Assembly (NCBI GenBank): GCA_032358165.1
Contig: JAALGY010000052.1
Span: forward strand, 372,001 to 436,000
Length of the DNA stretch: 64,000 bases
DNA from: Diplosphaera chodatii
Taxonomy: Eukaryota; Chlorophyta; Trebouxiophyceae; Prasiolales; Stichococcaceae
Direction: 5' to 3'
The position numbers and the translations under genes were made by a program. Shown piece after piece: positions 42,705 through 54,479 of this stretch (positions are counted from its first letter, which is position 1; every line of letters begins with the position of its first letter). The notes under the pieces were generated by a model. The model saw nothing but the letters and a program-made list of their open reading frames with translations, searched no databases and had not been told where the DNA came from.

Positions 42705-45229
42705 CTACAAGCCCATTGCTCCCAGCCCTGTGGTGTTGGGGGTGGCATACTCCATGCTGGCATAGTTGTACGGCGAGCAGGTGCGGCGGGGTGGCGCTGA
42801 CTGCTGGTTCTGCACAAAGTCGATGTCGTACACCTGGTGGAACTGGCCGCTCATGTACGCCCCCAGCCGCCCGAACCCCGAGTGCAGCGTGATGACCTGG
42901 TAGTTGGTCAGCGAGAACAGCCACACCTCGGCCGCGGCCGCCGCGAAGCCGCGCCGCCGCTTGCTCTCCACGCCCCGCTTCAGGCGGCTGTGGTGCACAG
43001 TCACGTCCAGCGACGTGACCAGCTTCGGCCCCAGGGCCTCCGCGGCCACCTGCCGCAGCCGCACCGAGTCGGTGATCAGGTAGTACAGCACCCGCTGCCC
43101 CGGGTTCCGCCGGCGGCCGGCCTCCAGCTGCCGCGCGCAGCTGAAGAAGGCATCGTAGTGCGCCAGGGTGGGGTTGACGGCGCGCCCCTCCACCAGGACG
43201 TCGTCGCCGGTGCGGATCTGGATGCCGATCTTCAGCGCGCGGCTGTCGCTGAGCGCCTGCAGGCGGACCATTTTGTTGAATGGTCTGCACTATCACAGCC
43301 CAGCTATGGCAGTACAGGGTGGGCACATTTTCTCATGCAGGAGCACGCCGACATCCTCCATTTAATGCCGAGCTGAGGTGTGCAGTGCGTTCTGTGCATA
43401 GCAGACTGCCTTGTTTCCGAAGACACACAAAAGGCTCACCTTCAGGGCGTCACTGTGCGGTGCCAGCGCCTCGGGGCGGAGGCGCAGCAGGAAGTCGATG
43501 CCGCAGGCGAAGGCAGTGGTCGGCTGCACGCCCAGCCGCCACAGCTCGTCCTTGTGGTGCGGGTTGTCCAGCAGCCGCATGCTGAAGCCCGCCTGCACCC
43601 AGCACACACAGCAGACTCGGGTAAGCACGACAATATGACAGCACTGCAGCGGCTCTGCGGCAATGCATGCCCCGACGGACACATAGGGCGTCAACGGTCC
43701 TGCAGCACGGCTTCAAGGTTTCAAATATGGGCAGCAGGAGTGTTGTGGTGCAGGCATGAGTGATGTGGCTGACAGGGCCAGTCAACTGATTCGGGGGCTG
43801 CGATCTGATCAAGGCCCTAGCCGAGCCTGTGCAGCGTGAACATCACCCACCATGGACTTGGCGTGCAGCGTGACATACCGCTTGCCCAGCTTCCGTACAT
43901 CCTGCAAATATAGGCACCAACTTGTTCGCGGTTTGCATATCTTCGCAAGAAATGCAGATCTTGGATCAAGGTAGGACCAGGCACTAGTACAGCGGGTGTC
44001 CCTGTGATGCACATGCTCAAGCCCTGCAATATGATGGGCAAGCGAGGTGCGCAGCTCGCAGCTGCTGTCACACGCAGGCGCCGGATCCAGTCTCACCTTC
44101 AGGGCCACGTGTCGCAGAAAGTTCTGCAACCTGACCTTGTCAGACGTGCTGTGCAGGAGCAGTCGTGTGGTGTTGTGCGCCGCACCCAGCTGTGCGTCCC
44201 TGCGGCACGAGATAGGGTATTGGGTACCTGGACTGATGCCCGCAGCCTTTAGGTCAAAACTGTTGCACGATGCTGTTGTTAAAATCCATTTCGCATGCGT
44301 ATGAAGCGTGCTGAGCAGACGTGCGGGCATCACCATGTCCAGTTGATGTGCGGGGCGCTGAAAGCCCACTCGTACTGCTGCGGGCCGCCAAACGTCATGA
44401 AGAATGCACGCCGCTGCACGGGCAGATGGTGCTTGCATTTGCCGGTCGTGTCGGCATGTTCATACTGTGCTGCTGAGACATGCTTGCCTCATATGAGCCC
44501 AGCAACAGCTCACGAAGTTGCCATGCCATCTTCAATGGCAAGCCACTGCGTCTCAGCCTTATGTGCGGCCTTCAAGGGGCTAAGCCCTCTTGAGCGATGA
44601 ACATTGCTCACCTGCAGCACCGCAAGGTATAGCATCGACACCGCCCCAACCAGGCTGTCTGCGAGGCCAGTGATGCCCTCGACCACCAGATATTTGGGCG
44701 GCAGCTCCCCGCGCAGCATGGCCGCGTGCATCGCCGCGTAGCTGGACTGCCAGCCATCGCCGCACTGCAGGAACCTGGCATCCACGCCATGCACCATGGT
44801 TGGCGGGGTGCACCACAGTGCAGGAACAGGCTGCGGCTGCACACAGAATGTGCGCAGACTCCCAGGCTGCACAATGCAATGAACATGCGAACGTTCCCAT
44901 GGCAGCTCAACAGCCGATCACCTGGACACGGGCCAGGTCTCCCTGCCGTCAGGGCCGGCACCTGCAATGGGCTGCTGTGCCACTGCTGCTGCTGCATCGC
45001 GATGCTGTCGCGCTTCCTTGAGGTCCGTGCACGCACTTACGTTGTTTGATTGCGTTGGAGTGACCGCTGGTGCGACATGCTGCACATCTCCAACCGGTGG
45101 CAGCAATGGTGCCGGCGCTCTGAAGTTTTGCAATACTATCAAAGCCGAGGTCACGGCGATGCCGACCCAGACAACAGATACGCAGTACGATCGTGCATTG
45201 CCCTGTCCATGACCTGTGCTAGCTCTCAT
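42705..45229 (-). CDS. Gene D: divergent member of the HIRVGD glycosyltransferase family
   Basis: Seven exons: 45229-44922, 44774-44612, 44413-44334, 44199-44097, 43901-43851, 43592-43440 and 43256-42705 (1410 nt, 469 residues). Longer N-terminus with an anchor at about residues 18-33, ending in TWPVSR as in the relatives. Blocks equivalent to A-C: GITGLADSLVGAVSMLYLAVLQ, AFSAPHINWTW, DVRKLGKRYVTLH, ACGIDFLLRL, then KIGIQIRTGDD. The last exon alone encodes what exons 7-10 encode in A-C, ending with VITLHSGFGRLGAYMSG. It uses QIRTGD where A-C have HIRVGD, and position Q is closer to the GIQIR of plant FUT1. It probably represents the oldest split in the family. It is divergent from RPL5. Confidence 0.8.
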
Positions 45230-45588
45230 TACTGGTCAAGAGCATGGTAGACGGTAACGACATGCGCTGCACCTACAGGATCCCGGAACTTCGTGGAACT
45301 TCGCAGGCACTTCTACATCTGAAATACATGTTGCGGTGGAAATCCAGCGTTTCATTGGTCCAGTCGACGAGTTTTGGGACACATTCGTCCAGCCGGCGTG
45401 CAGATTACTAATCCGACTCACCGACTGACAGAAGGTGGACGAAGCGCGGGAAGCACGAAGCACTTTGTCATCGACCCTTCAAGCGAGGCGGCCAACCCTG
45501 CAGGCAGGGCCGAGGCCCTGTCTTTTCGTAGCCTCGCCCGGCGTGTGGGTGTGTGAGAAGGGCGTAGGCCCGCCCCAGAGCTGCAGCC
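45230..45588. promoter_or_regulatory. Divergent intergenic region, gene D and RPL5
   Basis: 359 bp. It presumably holds the RPL5 promoter. A pyrimidine-rich tract is not obvious and no TATA box was recognised. Confidence 0.35.
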
Positions 45589-48294
45589 ATGGGGTACATG
45601 AAGACCCTGAAGACGAGCAGCTACTTCTCTCGTTTCCAGGTGCGATGGGATGGCAATGGCAGTTGCGTCTGATGGCGCCAGCAGACTTCAAAAGGAGGAT
45701 GCAGACTGTCACACCGCCTAGCGCCAGCTTCGGGCTGCTGTGCAGCAGCTGGTGGGATGCCAGAGCCCTTGAAGGCAACGGTCCACACCTTGGGGGCAGA
45801 GGATGAGCTGCCTAGGCTTGCAGCAAAGCGTCTCTCCATGCGCTGCTGTGTTGCATCAGCAAGTATCGCAGTTTGCCCTCAGACAGGCCCGTGCTGCGGC
45901 TTTCACAAGCAGCCTGTTATGTTTTGATCTGGGCGCTAGCAGCCGCGCAGGCTGCTTCGGCAGCCTGCATGCATCGTGAGGATCTGCTGGGCGATAAGCT
46001 GCGGCTTCCGATTGCGCTGCATCAGCGTAGTTGTTTCGTAGATATACGCGCAGCTGCACAGACGCACTCTGAGGCCCATGCTAGCACTGGCTGCGGTGCG
46101 AGGGCGGCTGCCTGCAAGCAGACCGTCGCACCTCCACCGAGGCTGAAGCCGGGAACAGTAGGAAAGCCGCTGAAAGTAGGGCAATACACACTCGCAGGGC
46201 CGCTACCTGATGCTCACCTGTCGCTGCAATGTGTCGCAGGTCAAGTACAAGCGGCGGCGGCAGGGGAAGACGGACTACAGGGCGCGCCTGCGGCTCACAA
46301 CGCAGGACAAGAACAAGTACAACACGCCCAAGTACCGCATGACCGTGCGCTTCAGCAACAAGGACATCACGTGCCAGATCCAGTATGCCACGATCGCCGG
46401 CGACATCGTGGTTGCGGCCGCCTACGCGCATGAGCTGCCGCACTTCGGCCTCAAGATGGGGCTGACCAACTACGCGGCGGCCTACTGCACCGGCCTGCTG
46501 CTCGCGCGGCGCGTGCTGACCAAGTTCGGCCTGGCGGACACATACAAGGTAGGAGTGCGCCGCTTTGCTGTGCTGGTGCAGACCGCTCTGGGCTGGCGTC
46601 TCCGGCTGCCAGGGTGTTGTATGCATCAGGCAGCTGGATGCAGCAGAGTTGCCGGCTTCCGGCTTCAGCACGGCAGTCGGGGTTCAGCTGCAGCCGGGAA
46701 GGGGTGTCCAGCAGAGTGCAAGCGGCTCGGCAGCCTGTTTCAGCCGTCGGCCACCCCATCAGCCACCCGCAGCCCGCGGCGCCTCAGCTGGCGTGCCGCA
46801 GTCATGCACCATGAGCATGCACAGCGGCCAGTAAGATGACTGCATGGTGGCTGATTGCCGCGCTCGTGGATTGCACTACAGGGTCTGGAGGACGCCGACG
46901 CGGTGGGCGAGGACTACAATGTGGACGAGGCGGATGACGGTCCCCGGCCCTTCACCGCGCTGCTGGACACTGGCCTGAAGCGTACGTCGACTGGCTCCAA
47001 GGTCTTTGCCGCGCTGAAGGTGGGGTTTCCGTAAAGGTTCGGAGAACCTATCTATTCTCCGGATCCCTACGTGATTGCGATAGTGCAAGTGCAGCGTGCC
47101 CATGGTGCTGGTGCCTGCAGATGGCTGCTGCTGGCTCATGCACACCTCCGCTGTGCAGGACATTATCGCCTGCGTCAATGCACAGTCAAGCGTGCTGAAG
47201 CAATGCCCCGCTCGCCTTGCGCTGAAGGGCGCGCTGGACGGCGGCCTGAACGTGCCGCACAGCGAGAAGCGGTTTGTGGGCTACAGCCGGGAGGACAAGT
47301 CGCTGGATGCCGACACCCTGCGCAAGTTCATCTACGGCGGCCACGTCGCCGATTACATGAACGAGATGGAGGTGCGGCGCCGTCCACAGCCCACGAGGCC
47401 ACCGTTCGAGCATTCCAGCCTGCCTGATTGTTTCGCATCAGGCTGCGCCGCAGCATACATCAGATCTCTTGACAGTCTGCCTCTGGCAGGCCAGCAGCCA
47501 GGGTTGTCTCAACTGGTGACCATGTGTCCTATGCCCTTGCATCAGGAGTTCCCTATAACTGTTTTCCTAGCTGTGGCGCGCGTGCTGACATGCCTCTCCC
47601 CCTGTTGCTGCAGGAGGAGGACCCAGAGATGTACCAGTCGCACTTTGCGAGCTACATCGCCGACGGCCTGGACGGCGACAGCCTGGAGGACAAGTACAAG
47701 GAGGTGCGTCTTGGGTCCCCACCGTCTGGAAGCGCAGGACGGCCTCGTCAGAGACTGCGACATGTCAACACTGTGACGGTGTCTGGTGGTTTGTGACACA
47801 AGGAGAGGCGGGCTCTCAAATCCTAGACCCTGTCCCTACTCACTGGCCTGCTGCTGCTTCCGCAGGTGCACGCTGCCATTCGCGAGAACCCGATCATCGA
47901 GAAGAAGGAGCGCAGCAAGCCGTCGGACGCCCAGAAGTGGAAGGCCGCCAAGCTGACGTACGACGAGCGGAAGGCTGCCCTCAAGGTATGTCACTTTCGA
48001 GGAGCACCATGCTGTGCCTTTGATAACCATTCCTTCACAGCAGGTGCAAGCGGCCTCATGCACCAGCTGTGGTTGAGCGTGCACAACTGTGCACATTCCT
48101 GCTAGAGGCCTGCCTCCGAGTGTGTGCTGACAACATCTCATGCCCCCTCCATCCTCCTTTGTGGCCAGAGTTTGTGGCCAGAGTCAGTGAGGTGCTGACC
48201 TGCTCGTCCTGGTTGTGCCGTGCAGCGGAAATTGGAGGCGCTGCAGGAGGCAGGTGATGATCGGGAGGAGTCTGAGGAGGAGGACGACGAGTGA
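45589..48294 (+). CDS. RPL5: 60S ribosomal protein L5 (uL18)
   Basis: Binds 5S rRNA in the cytosolic large ribosomal subunit. Seven exons: 45589-45639, 46240-46548, 46882-47019, 47228-47371, 47614-47703, 47866-47985 and 48226-48294 (921 nt, 306 residues), all breaks in phase 0. The first exon ends in [82 protein letters not shown] and an acidic end (EESEEEDDE) are all typical of the family, and the length matches eukaryotic L5. Exon 4 could also start at 47162 in frame, but the conserved ALK-GALDGG join favours 47228. A TGTAA at 48412-48416 follows. Confidence 0.95.
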
Positions 48295-48411
48295 TGCCTC
48301 AGCAGGGTTTAGCGGCAAACTTTGGGTGCTGGGTGCCTCCCTGGAACTGGCCGGTTTGCGGTGCTACAGGCTGATGCATGTTCTGGGTGTACATGTGTCC
48401 AGTCGGTGGCA

Positions 48412-48416
48412 TGTAA
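48412..48416 (+). promoter_or_regulatory. UGUAA polyadenylation signal of RPL5
   Basis: TGTAA about 120 bp after the RPL5 stop, the motif used by chlorophyte algae in place of AATAAA. Single occurrence here; position fits a 3' untranslated region. Confidence 0.5.
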
Positions 48417-48531
48417 GACAACGACGCATCTCCTGTGAAACCCGCTCTTCAGCCCATGCAAGGACATTGGTGTCACACATCTTGTCCACAGCCGGCAACA
48501 AGTCGACAAAGGGGGTCACGATGAGCGTTGC

Positions 48532-50830
48532 TCACAGTGCAGCCACCAGGGTAGCCTGCGCTGACAGCTCCGCAACTGTCATCTGCCGCATGAAGACAGA
48601 GCCATCATCGTCTCCCGCCTGCACAGCAACCTCCAGCCTGTCACACTCTGGACACGCAAACCCTGGACTCGGAGCATCGGACCACACTGCAAGCTCCTCT
48701 ATGGCTTTCAAGGCCGTTATGCTGTCAAAAAACCGCTTGCTGTCAAGTGCGCACCGCTCGCCAGGGTTCCTCCTCAACTCTCCGCATCCCGGCAGCATCC
48801 AGGAAGCCTGCGGGTGGCGGCGGCCGCCAGTCTTCGGGCGCAGCGCACGCCTGCAGTCCCGGATGAGCAGCTCAGGCGGAGGAATGATGCTCGCTCAAAT
48901 GATTGTGTATCGGAACCTGCACTCTGTGACTGCTTGAGCCTTGCTTTGGATGCAAGCAGCACTGGGAATTCCTGGCGCGATCAATTCCAGACACACCTGC
49001 GCCTCCTCGCTGTCTTGCCACGCCTTGAGCACGGCAGCTGCCACAGGGCCTATCAACGGCCCCTTGTACGTGAACGGCGTCGCCTTGGGCACGTGGGCGT
49101 ACTTGTCGACCAATCCCTGCAGCATCTTGCGCACCTGCCCCGGCTCCCAGCCATACCCCTGCAGCCACCATGCCCCGTTGCTGCTGCTGTGCATGACCCC
49201 ATGACCTACGGGCATGCCTCCGCCGCGCAGCAGCATGCAGCAACAACAGCAGTCATCTCTGCGGCACAGCACAGCAGTGGTGCCAGCTGGCAGGTTGCCC
49301 AGGCAGCGCACCCTCTGAACAGCGACGTCCAGTGCACACACTGCCTTGCTTGGCTCGTTCTGCACGGCAGCAGGGGTACGCAGGGAGTGACACACGAAAG
49401 GGCAGCTCTTTGCTGGACCAAAGATCCTTAACTCTGCTTACGGAGGACACAGTGGAGTTGTGCGCCAACATACCGTGGTTGGGTTGTGTACACCATCGAA
49501 CGACCGGATGCTTGCATCAGCTCCCTGCTGCAGCAGGTACCTGCGCAAGCAGCACGGCGTAAGCTGTTGATATCATCAGGTTGACAGCAATGCGACCGGA
49601 GTTCATGCATCGCCACGCCTCCAGAAGGGGCACGGTTGCAACCACAGTGGCAGGCCGCCATCCATGCTGTGTATCAGCGCGGATGCTCGGATCAGCAGCG
49701 GCATCAGACCGCGCACTCGAACAGGGCGAGGCCGTCCGCGTGGCAATAGTGCGCGACGCGGGCGGCGCGGTGCAGCGGCGTCCATCCCCACTGCGCGTCC
49801 AGCTGGTTGACGGGCGCCGACCGCTGCTCCACCAGAAACCGCGCCGCGGCCAGCTGCGGACACAGGGGTGCTGAGGTGTGGCTTCGCGGCGCAGGGCTGC
49901 CGTGAAACCATGCTGTGCGGACAGCTCGCCATCAGGCGGTGCCAGCCGCTGCGGTGCAGCCCTGCCCCTGCCAGCGGCCTGCTGCTGGATGAGGATGCGC
50001 ATACAATGGCAGGTCACACGACAGTGCCGAACAGGGCAGCGGCGGCACACTCAGTGACGAGACACACCGTTGCAGCACTGTCACTTAGGAGGCAAGCCAT
50101 TGCTGAGACCCTCTGCTCTGAGCCAGCAGCGACGGGACGTGTGGGCACCTGGCCATGGTCGGCGGCAAAGTGCAGGGCGGCCCCCGCGCCTCGATCCAGC
50201 GACGGGAACCACCAGTCCACCGACTCGGCCTCGATGCGTTTGAAGCGGGCCACGTCCCCCAGGCGCAGCGCATCCACATACTGCATTGGCACAGCAGATG
50301 TCCGGCATGCTGACACACTCTTGCGGCCGGGCCGTGAAATCAGGGCCTCACTATGGCAGTGACAGCTGATCGAACATGACGGAACGGCACATGAGGTGGC
50401 AGGTTGGTTCCGTCCGTTTTGACTTGCACCTCGTAGAAGGAGTACTTGCAGGATGGCGGTGTCCCGTACTCAATGCCGGGCCAAGTGAACCCCTCAATCT
50501 CCTGTGCAGCATGACAGCCATGTCATGCATCTCGACTATAGCCTGCGACAGTTTCAGGTTTCAGGACACTCCAGGGAGACGCTGCATGTCCAACGGGCAG
50601 CTGCACCTGCAACATCTTGGGTCAGTGCGGTCGCCCAACGGTCGTGCTGCCAGTGCCGCGTATCTAACAATTTCAATTACGGGCGCCGATGACCTTGTGC
50701 GCTTTATACTTACCTTGAAATGGGTCACACGCTCTGGAAGCGGTGGCACTCGATCACAGCTATGCAGGGATGTGCAGCACTGACTGTATGTGCAGCCTGT
50801 GGTCGTAGTCAAGCAGAGCATCGGGCATGC
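48532..50830 (-). CDS. Ankyrin-repeat protein
   Basis: Well-supported exons: 50501-50430 (EIEGFTWPGIEYGTPPSCKY), 50280-50149, 49853-49717, 49540-49474, 49344-49312 and 49158-48997, all in phase. Ankyrin-like units are VDALRLGDVARFKR with ALHFAADHGQ, AARFLVEQRSAPVNQLD with GWTPLHRAARVAH, and YLLQQGADASIRS with ALDVAVQR. A conserved-looking tail, YGWEPGQVRKMLQGLVDKY, ends before the last exon. The last exon is ambiguous: 48850-48743 (short, PEDWRPPPPAGF) or 48807-48532 (92 codons, with a CPEC pair) are both in phase. At the 5' side further exons probably reach about 50830 (for example 50760-50710 with CDRVPPLPERVTHFK). The true start was not found. The binding partner is unknown. Confidence 0.65.
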
Positions 50831-51222
50831 GCTGCACGATGAATTGGGGTCATCGGTGGCTGCTAACGCGCGAAAAGGATTGTCAGGCCTTCAGGAGGCG
50901 AGCAGGCTCGGGGCTGCGCTCCCTCGTCATGTCCAATAATTTGCGACCATTCCCGCATGAAGCGCGCGAACACCCCGCGAACCCGCGGGCTGTACACCCT
51001 TGTATGAACGCCTTTTGCACCGCAAAGACATGCGGCACACTTCCCATGACAGACTGCACTTATTCCCATGGCTCAATTCACACCCTTCGCACTTGAGCCC
51101 ACCGGGATCATGCAGGTGCAGAAGTGCACTTCTGGTTGCCGGCGCAAAGCACCTGTGCATGATAATTGCCTGCAAAGGACTTGAGCGTGGCTCAGACACA
51201 AAACGACAGAGCGGGGCGCCAC
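50831..51222. other. Divergent intergenic or 5' exon region
   Basis: About 390 bp before the next plus-strand start. A minus-strand frame of about 65 codons lies within it (RVRGVFARFMREW) and could be a first exon of the ankyrin gene, but no convincing splice links it. Confidence 0.3.
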
Positions 51223-54200
51223 ATGCAGCGGTATCGCAGGCGCCGGCCAGCCGCCTGGCGCAGGCCGGCATGGGATGTGAGTGCTTTTCAGTTGCTGGCA
51301 AGCAAGCACACGAACAGAAACATCATGACATGCACTGCGTGCTTGCAATGCCTGGTTTACAGCAGATGGCAGCAGCAATATGCTGAGGACCCCGCTGTGT
51401 GCAGGATACAACTGGCAACCACACGGACGAGTGGCGCTTGCACCCGCTGGAGCTGGTGCGTCCAGCGCTGACTTCGCATCGCATGTGACGTCTCAAGCAG
51501 TTCGCCTCGTGGTCTCGTACCTTGCACAGATACGTGTGCGACAGCCCAGACTTGCCTGGTCCGCAGGAGGCAAAGCTGGCGCAGCGCATCTCGCACAACC
51601 ATGCCATGCTCTCGCAGCCTGCACAGCTGCCCGCTGCTGACGGCCTGTGCAATGGTCATGGTACGTGCCCAGGTCAACTCCGTGACATCGAGCCTGGCAC
51701 ACCTGAGGATCATTGAAGGGCGAGTCTCAATGTCTCATCACCAGCACTTTCCCCAGTGCAGACAGTGACGTGGCGCACATGCAGGTGGCCCAAACTCCAG
51801 CGGCACGCAGCACACAGACGACTCGGCCGATGCGAACGCCCTGATCCGGCTGGCGCAGCAGCTGTGCGCGGGGCTGGGCATGCAGCCAGACGGCCTGGTA
51901 CCCAGAGTGCATGCTGAGACAGCGGTCAGGCCGGCGTCTGCTGGCAAGCAGGCCGCATACACCAGGCGGCAACAACAACCGTCAGCGCCTGCAGCTGCAG
52001 TTGCGGCGCCCCGGTGGGAAAGGACAGAGCCCAGCAAGCTGTTGCAGGCTGCGGCTGCAGGCAGCGGCAGCATGCGCCCGGGCACTGCAGTACCTGCCGC
52101 GGCTGCCGTGCCGCCAGCCGGCAGCGAGCTCGACAGCCTGGACCAGCTCATAGCGGCGGAGCAGCGCGGGCCGCCCACCCTGCAGTGCCTCGCAGCGCAG
52201 GCGCTGGTGCCGCCCGCCCCAGCAAGTGCGCCAGCCGCCCAGCTGCCGCCCGGCGGCACACCGGCCGATGCCGGGGCCAGCCTCGAGGCTACATCGCGGC
52301 AGCTGGCCGGCCTGTGCACTGCGATGGCAAGCCCAACGGACTGCTCAACATCCTCAACGCACTGCGACGTCTGCAGCGGCGGCTGGCTGTGCAATGGGGC
52401 GGTGCCGCGGCCGGCGAGCAGCGGCAGCAGCAGCGGCAGCAGCAGGCACTGCAGCATCTGCTCGGCTCGGCAGCGTGCTGGACTTTCAGCGTCTGCCTTC
52501 GCCCACACCACTGTGCAGACCAGCCGGCAGGCATCCCCAGCCAGAGCCCCTCCTGCTGAGCAGCAGCCGCAGCACCACCAGCAGCAGCAGCGTACGTCGC
52601 AGCCTGCAATGGCAGACTGCTGGGCGCAAACCAACTCGACAGCCGATGCCGCCGTGGGCACCAGCCGCCCTGGCACAGCTGGCGGCGCCGGCAGCTGCAA
52701 GCGCAGGCCTGCAAGCGTCGTTGGCGGCAAGCGCCGCTGCATGCCGGCCGAGGACGGCGCACCCGGTAGCAGGCAGCAGCAGGGCGGCGGCAGCACAGAT
52801 GCTGGGGCGGGCTCAGACGCTGAGGCCGCCGCGCCAGAGCTGCCGTGGGCCGAGCGGCTGCGCAGACCGGAGGCGCCGGCCAAGCCACACAGGCGGCCGC
52901 TGCAGGGTGCGCGTCGACCAAGGCTGGGCGGGGCCGCAGCAGCAGCAGCAGGCCCAGCTGAGCTTCTTGAAGGCCGTGGCCAGGAGCTCAGGCCAGCGGC
53001 GCAATGGCCACCGCTGCAGCAACGGCGGCGGCAGCAGCAACAGACAGCAGCGGCGGACGGCGATCTCAGCGCCCGCATGGAGGCCCTTGAGGCCCAGGTT
53101 GCGTCCTGGAGCATCCCGCAGGTGCAGGGTCCTCCTGCTCGACTGCTGCTGTTGTTCGCTACACACTACTGCAATGGCAGTTGGCTCTTTGCTCAGATGC
53201 ATGTGCACAGGTCATGCACCCGTCATAGCGCACGATGAGGCCATGTCCCTGTGGCTTTGGCAGGTGTCAGGAGCGGCTGCAAACATCGCAGCGCTGCGGC
53301 AGGACTTCACGAACTTCAGCAGCCACACCACCTCCGTGATCACATCTCTGCAGGTAGCTGCGTATCTGGGTCCCCATGATCGCTGATGTGTCACCATTAG
53401 CCTGAGAATCGAGCAGTGCCGGACAGCAGTCCTGCGGGTGGCTGTCAGACTGACATCGCACTTTTATGCTCTGCAGCTGCAAGTGGCTCAGATCCTGGGC
53501 CAGCAAGGCAGCCGCACCTGGGTCGCATGGCAGCAGGGGCCCAGCAGCAGCGTCCAGCGGCGAAGCACCTCGCCACACCGGCGGGCGCCGGCACAGCGCT
53601 CCAGGAGCTGCTCCCCTAGCCGCCGGGCCCAGGGGCAGCGCGCAGGGCAGCACGAGGGGGGCCGGCACGGGGAGGCCTCGGCCGCCGGGCAGGGCGGCCG
53701 CTCGCGGCCGGGGTCCCCACCGCTGCAGGGTGGCCGAAGAGAGCCCTGGCGGCCGCCGGGGGCCGGGGCCCAGGTCACCGGCGGCCGCTCACACAGCCCA
53801 GTCAGGCATGGCGTCGCCGCCGCGGGATCCCGCACCGCGCCTGGAGCCTACGAGGACGCAGCAGGCGGCAGGGGTACGGCCGGCACCACCTGGACGCAAC
53901 CTGGGTTGCCCCCTGTGCAGCGCGCACGCGACGCAGCCTCCCTACGGGCCCCAGCCGACGGACCAGACACGTCGTCCTGGAGCACTGCCCTGCAGGCATG
54001 CTTGCTGTTTCACGCGCTGCTGGCGTGCCGCCAGACAGGCTCGTACGCCCAGCTGATGCTTGTACTCTGTGCGACATGAGCTTTGGCAAGGTTGTGCATC
54101 CAGACTGCATCCGAGAGATGTGGACGCCATTTGCCAAACCCAAATCGCGCCACCGCCACGCAGGAGGCGCTGGAAGCGCGCCGCTCCCTGGACGCCCTGC

Positions 54201-54470
54201 TGAAGCGCAGGCCCGCGTTCTGGGCGGCGCCGCCGGCCGCCGCAGATGCCGCGCCGCCGGGGGCAGCCACACGCCCAGGGAGCCCCCAGCGCTGCCACGG
54301 CGGCACCAGGGGGGTTACAGCCGCAGGTCTCGGCCCGAGCTGTGGGGTGCAGCAGCAGGCACGGCCGGCAGAGGACCCCCGCAGCATCCCCGACTTCCTG
54401 GTGCACTGCCGGCTGGGACCAGCCTCCGCGCTCAGGGGGGGCTGCTTCCGAAAGGCGGCATCCTCGTAGC
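51223..54470 (+). CDS. Large Ala/Gln-rich coiled-coil protein, unknown function
   Basis: Supported exons in one phase: 51223-51276 (start MQRYRRRRPAAW), 51405-51455, 51501-51660, 51785-53121, 53264-53353 and from 53477 on. The long exon 51785-53121 (445 codons) is Ala/Gln/Ser/Gly-rich with few folded stretches (LIRLAQQLCAGLGMQPDGL; LDSLDQLIAAEQ). It ends in a coiled-coil segment, DLSARMEALEAQVASW, continued by IAALRQDFTNFSSHT and LQVAQILGQQGS. The next part is Arg/Ser-rich (RSRSCSPSRR). Beyond about 53900 two frames compete: one with CTLCDMSFGKVVHPDCI, one with EALEARRSLDALLKRR. The 3' end is therefore unresolved. No known domain was recognised. Confidence 0.55.
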
Positions 54471-54479
54471 TGGTTTTTG

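Noticed and set aside
47162..47227. Extended start of RPL5 exon 4 at 47162
   Set aside because: It is in frame and has an AG acceptor, but it would insert 22 residues into a highly conserved junction of L5.
51738..53114. 458-codon minus-strand frame
   Set aside because: It lies opposite the Ala/Gln-rich exon and is Cys/Ala/Ser-rich; the plus strand has consistent splice borders and a coiled coil, so the minus frame is taken as a shadow.
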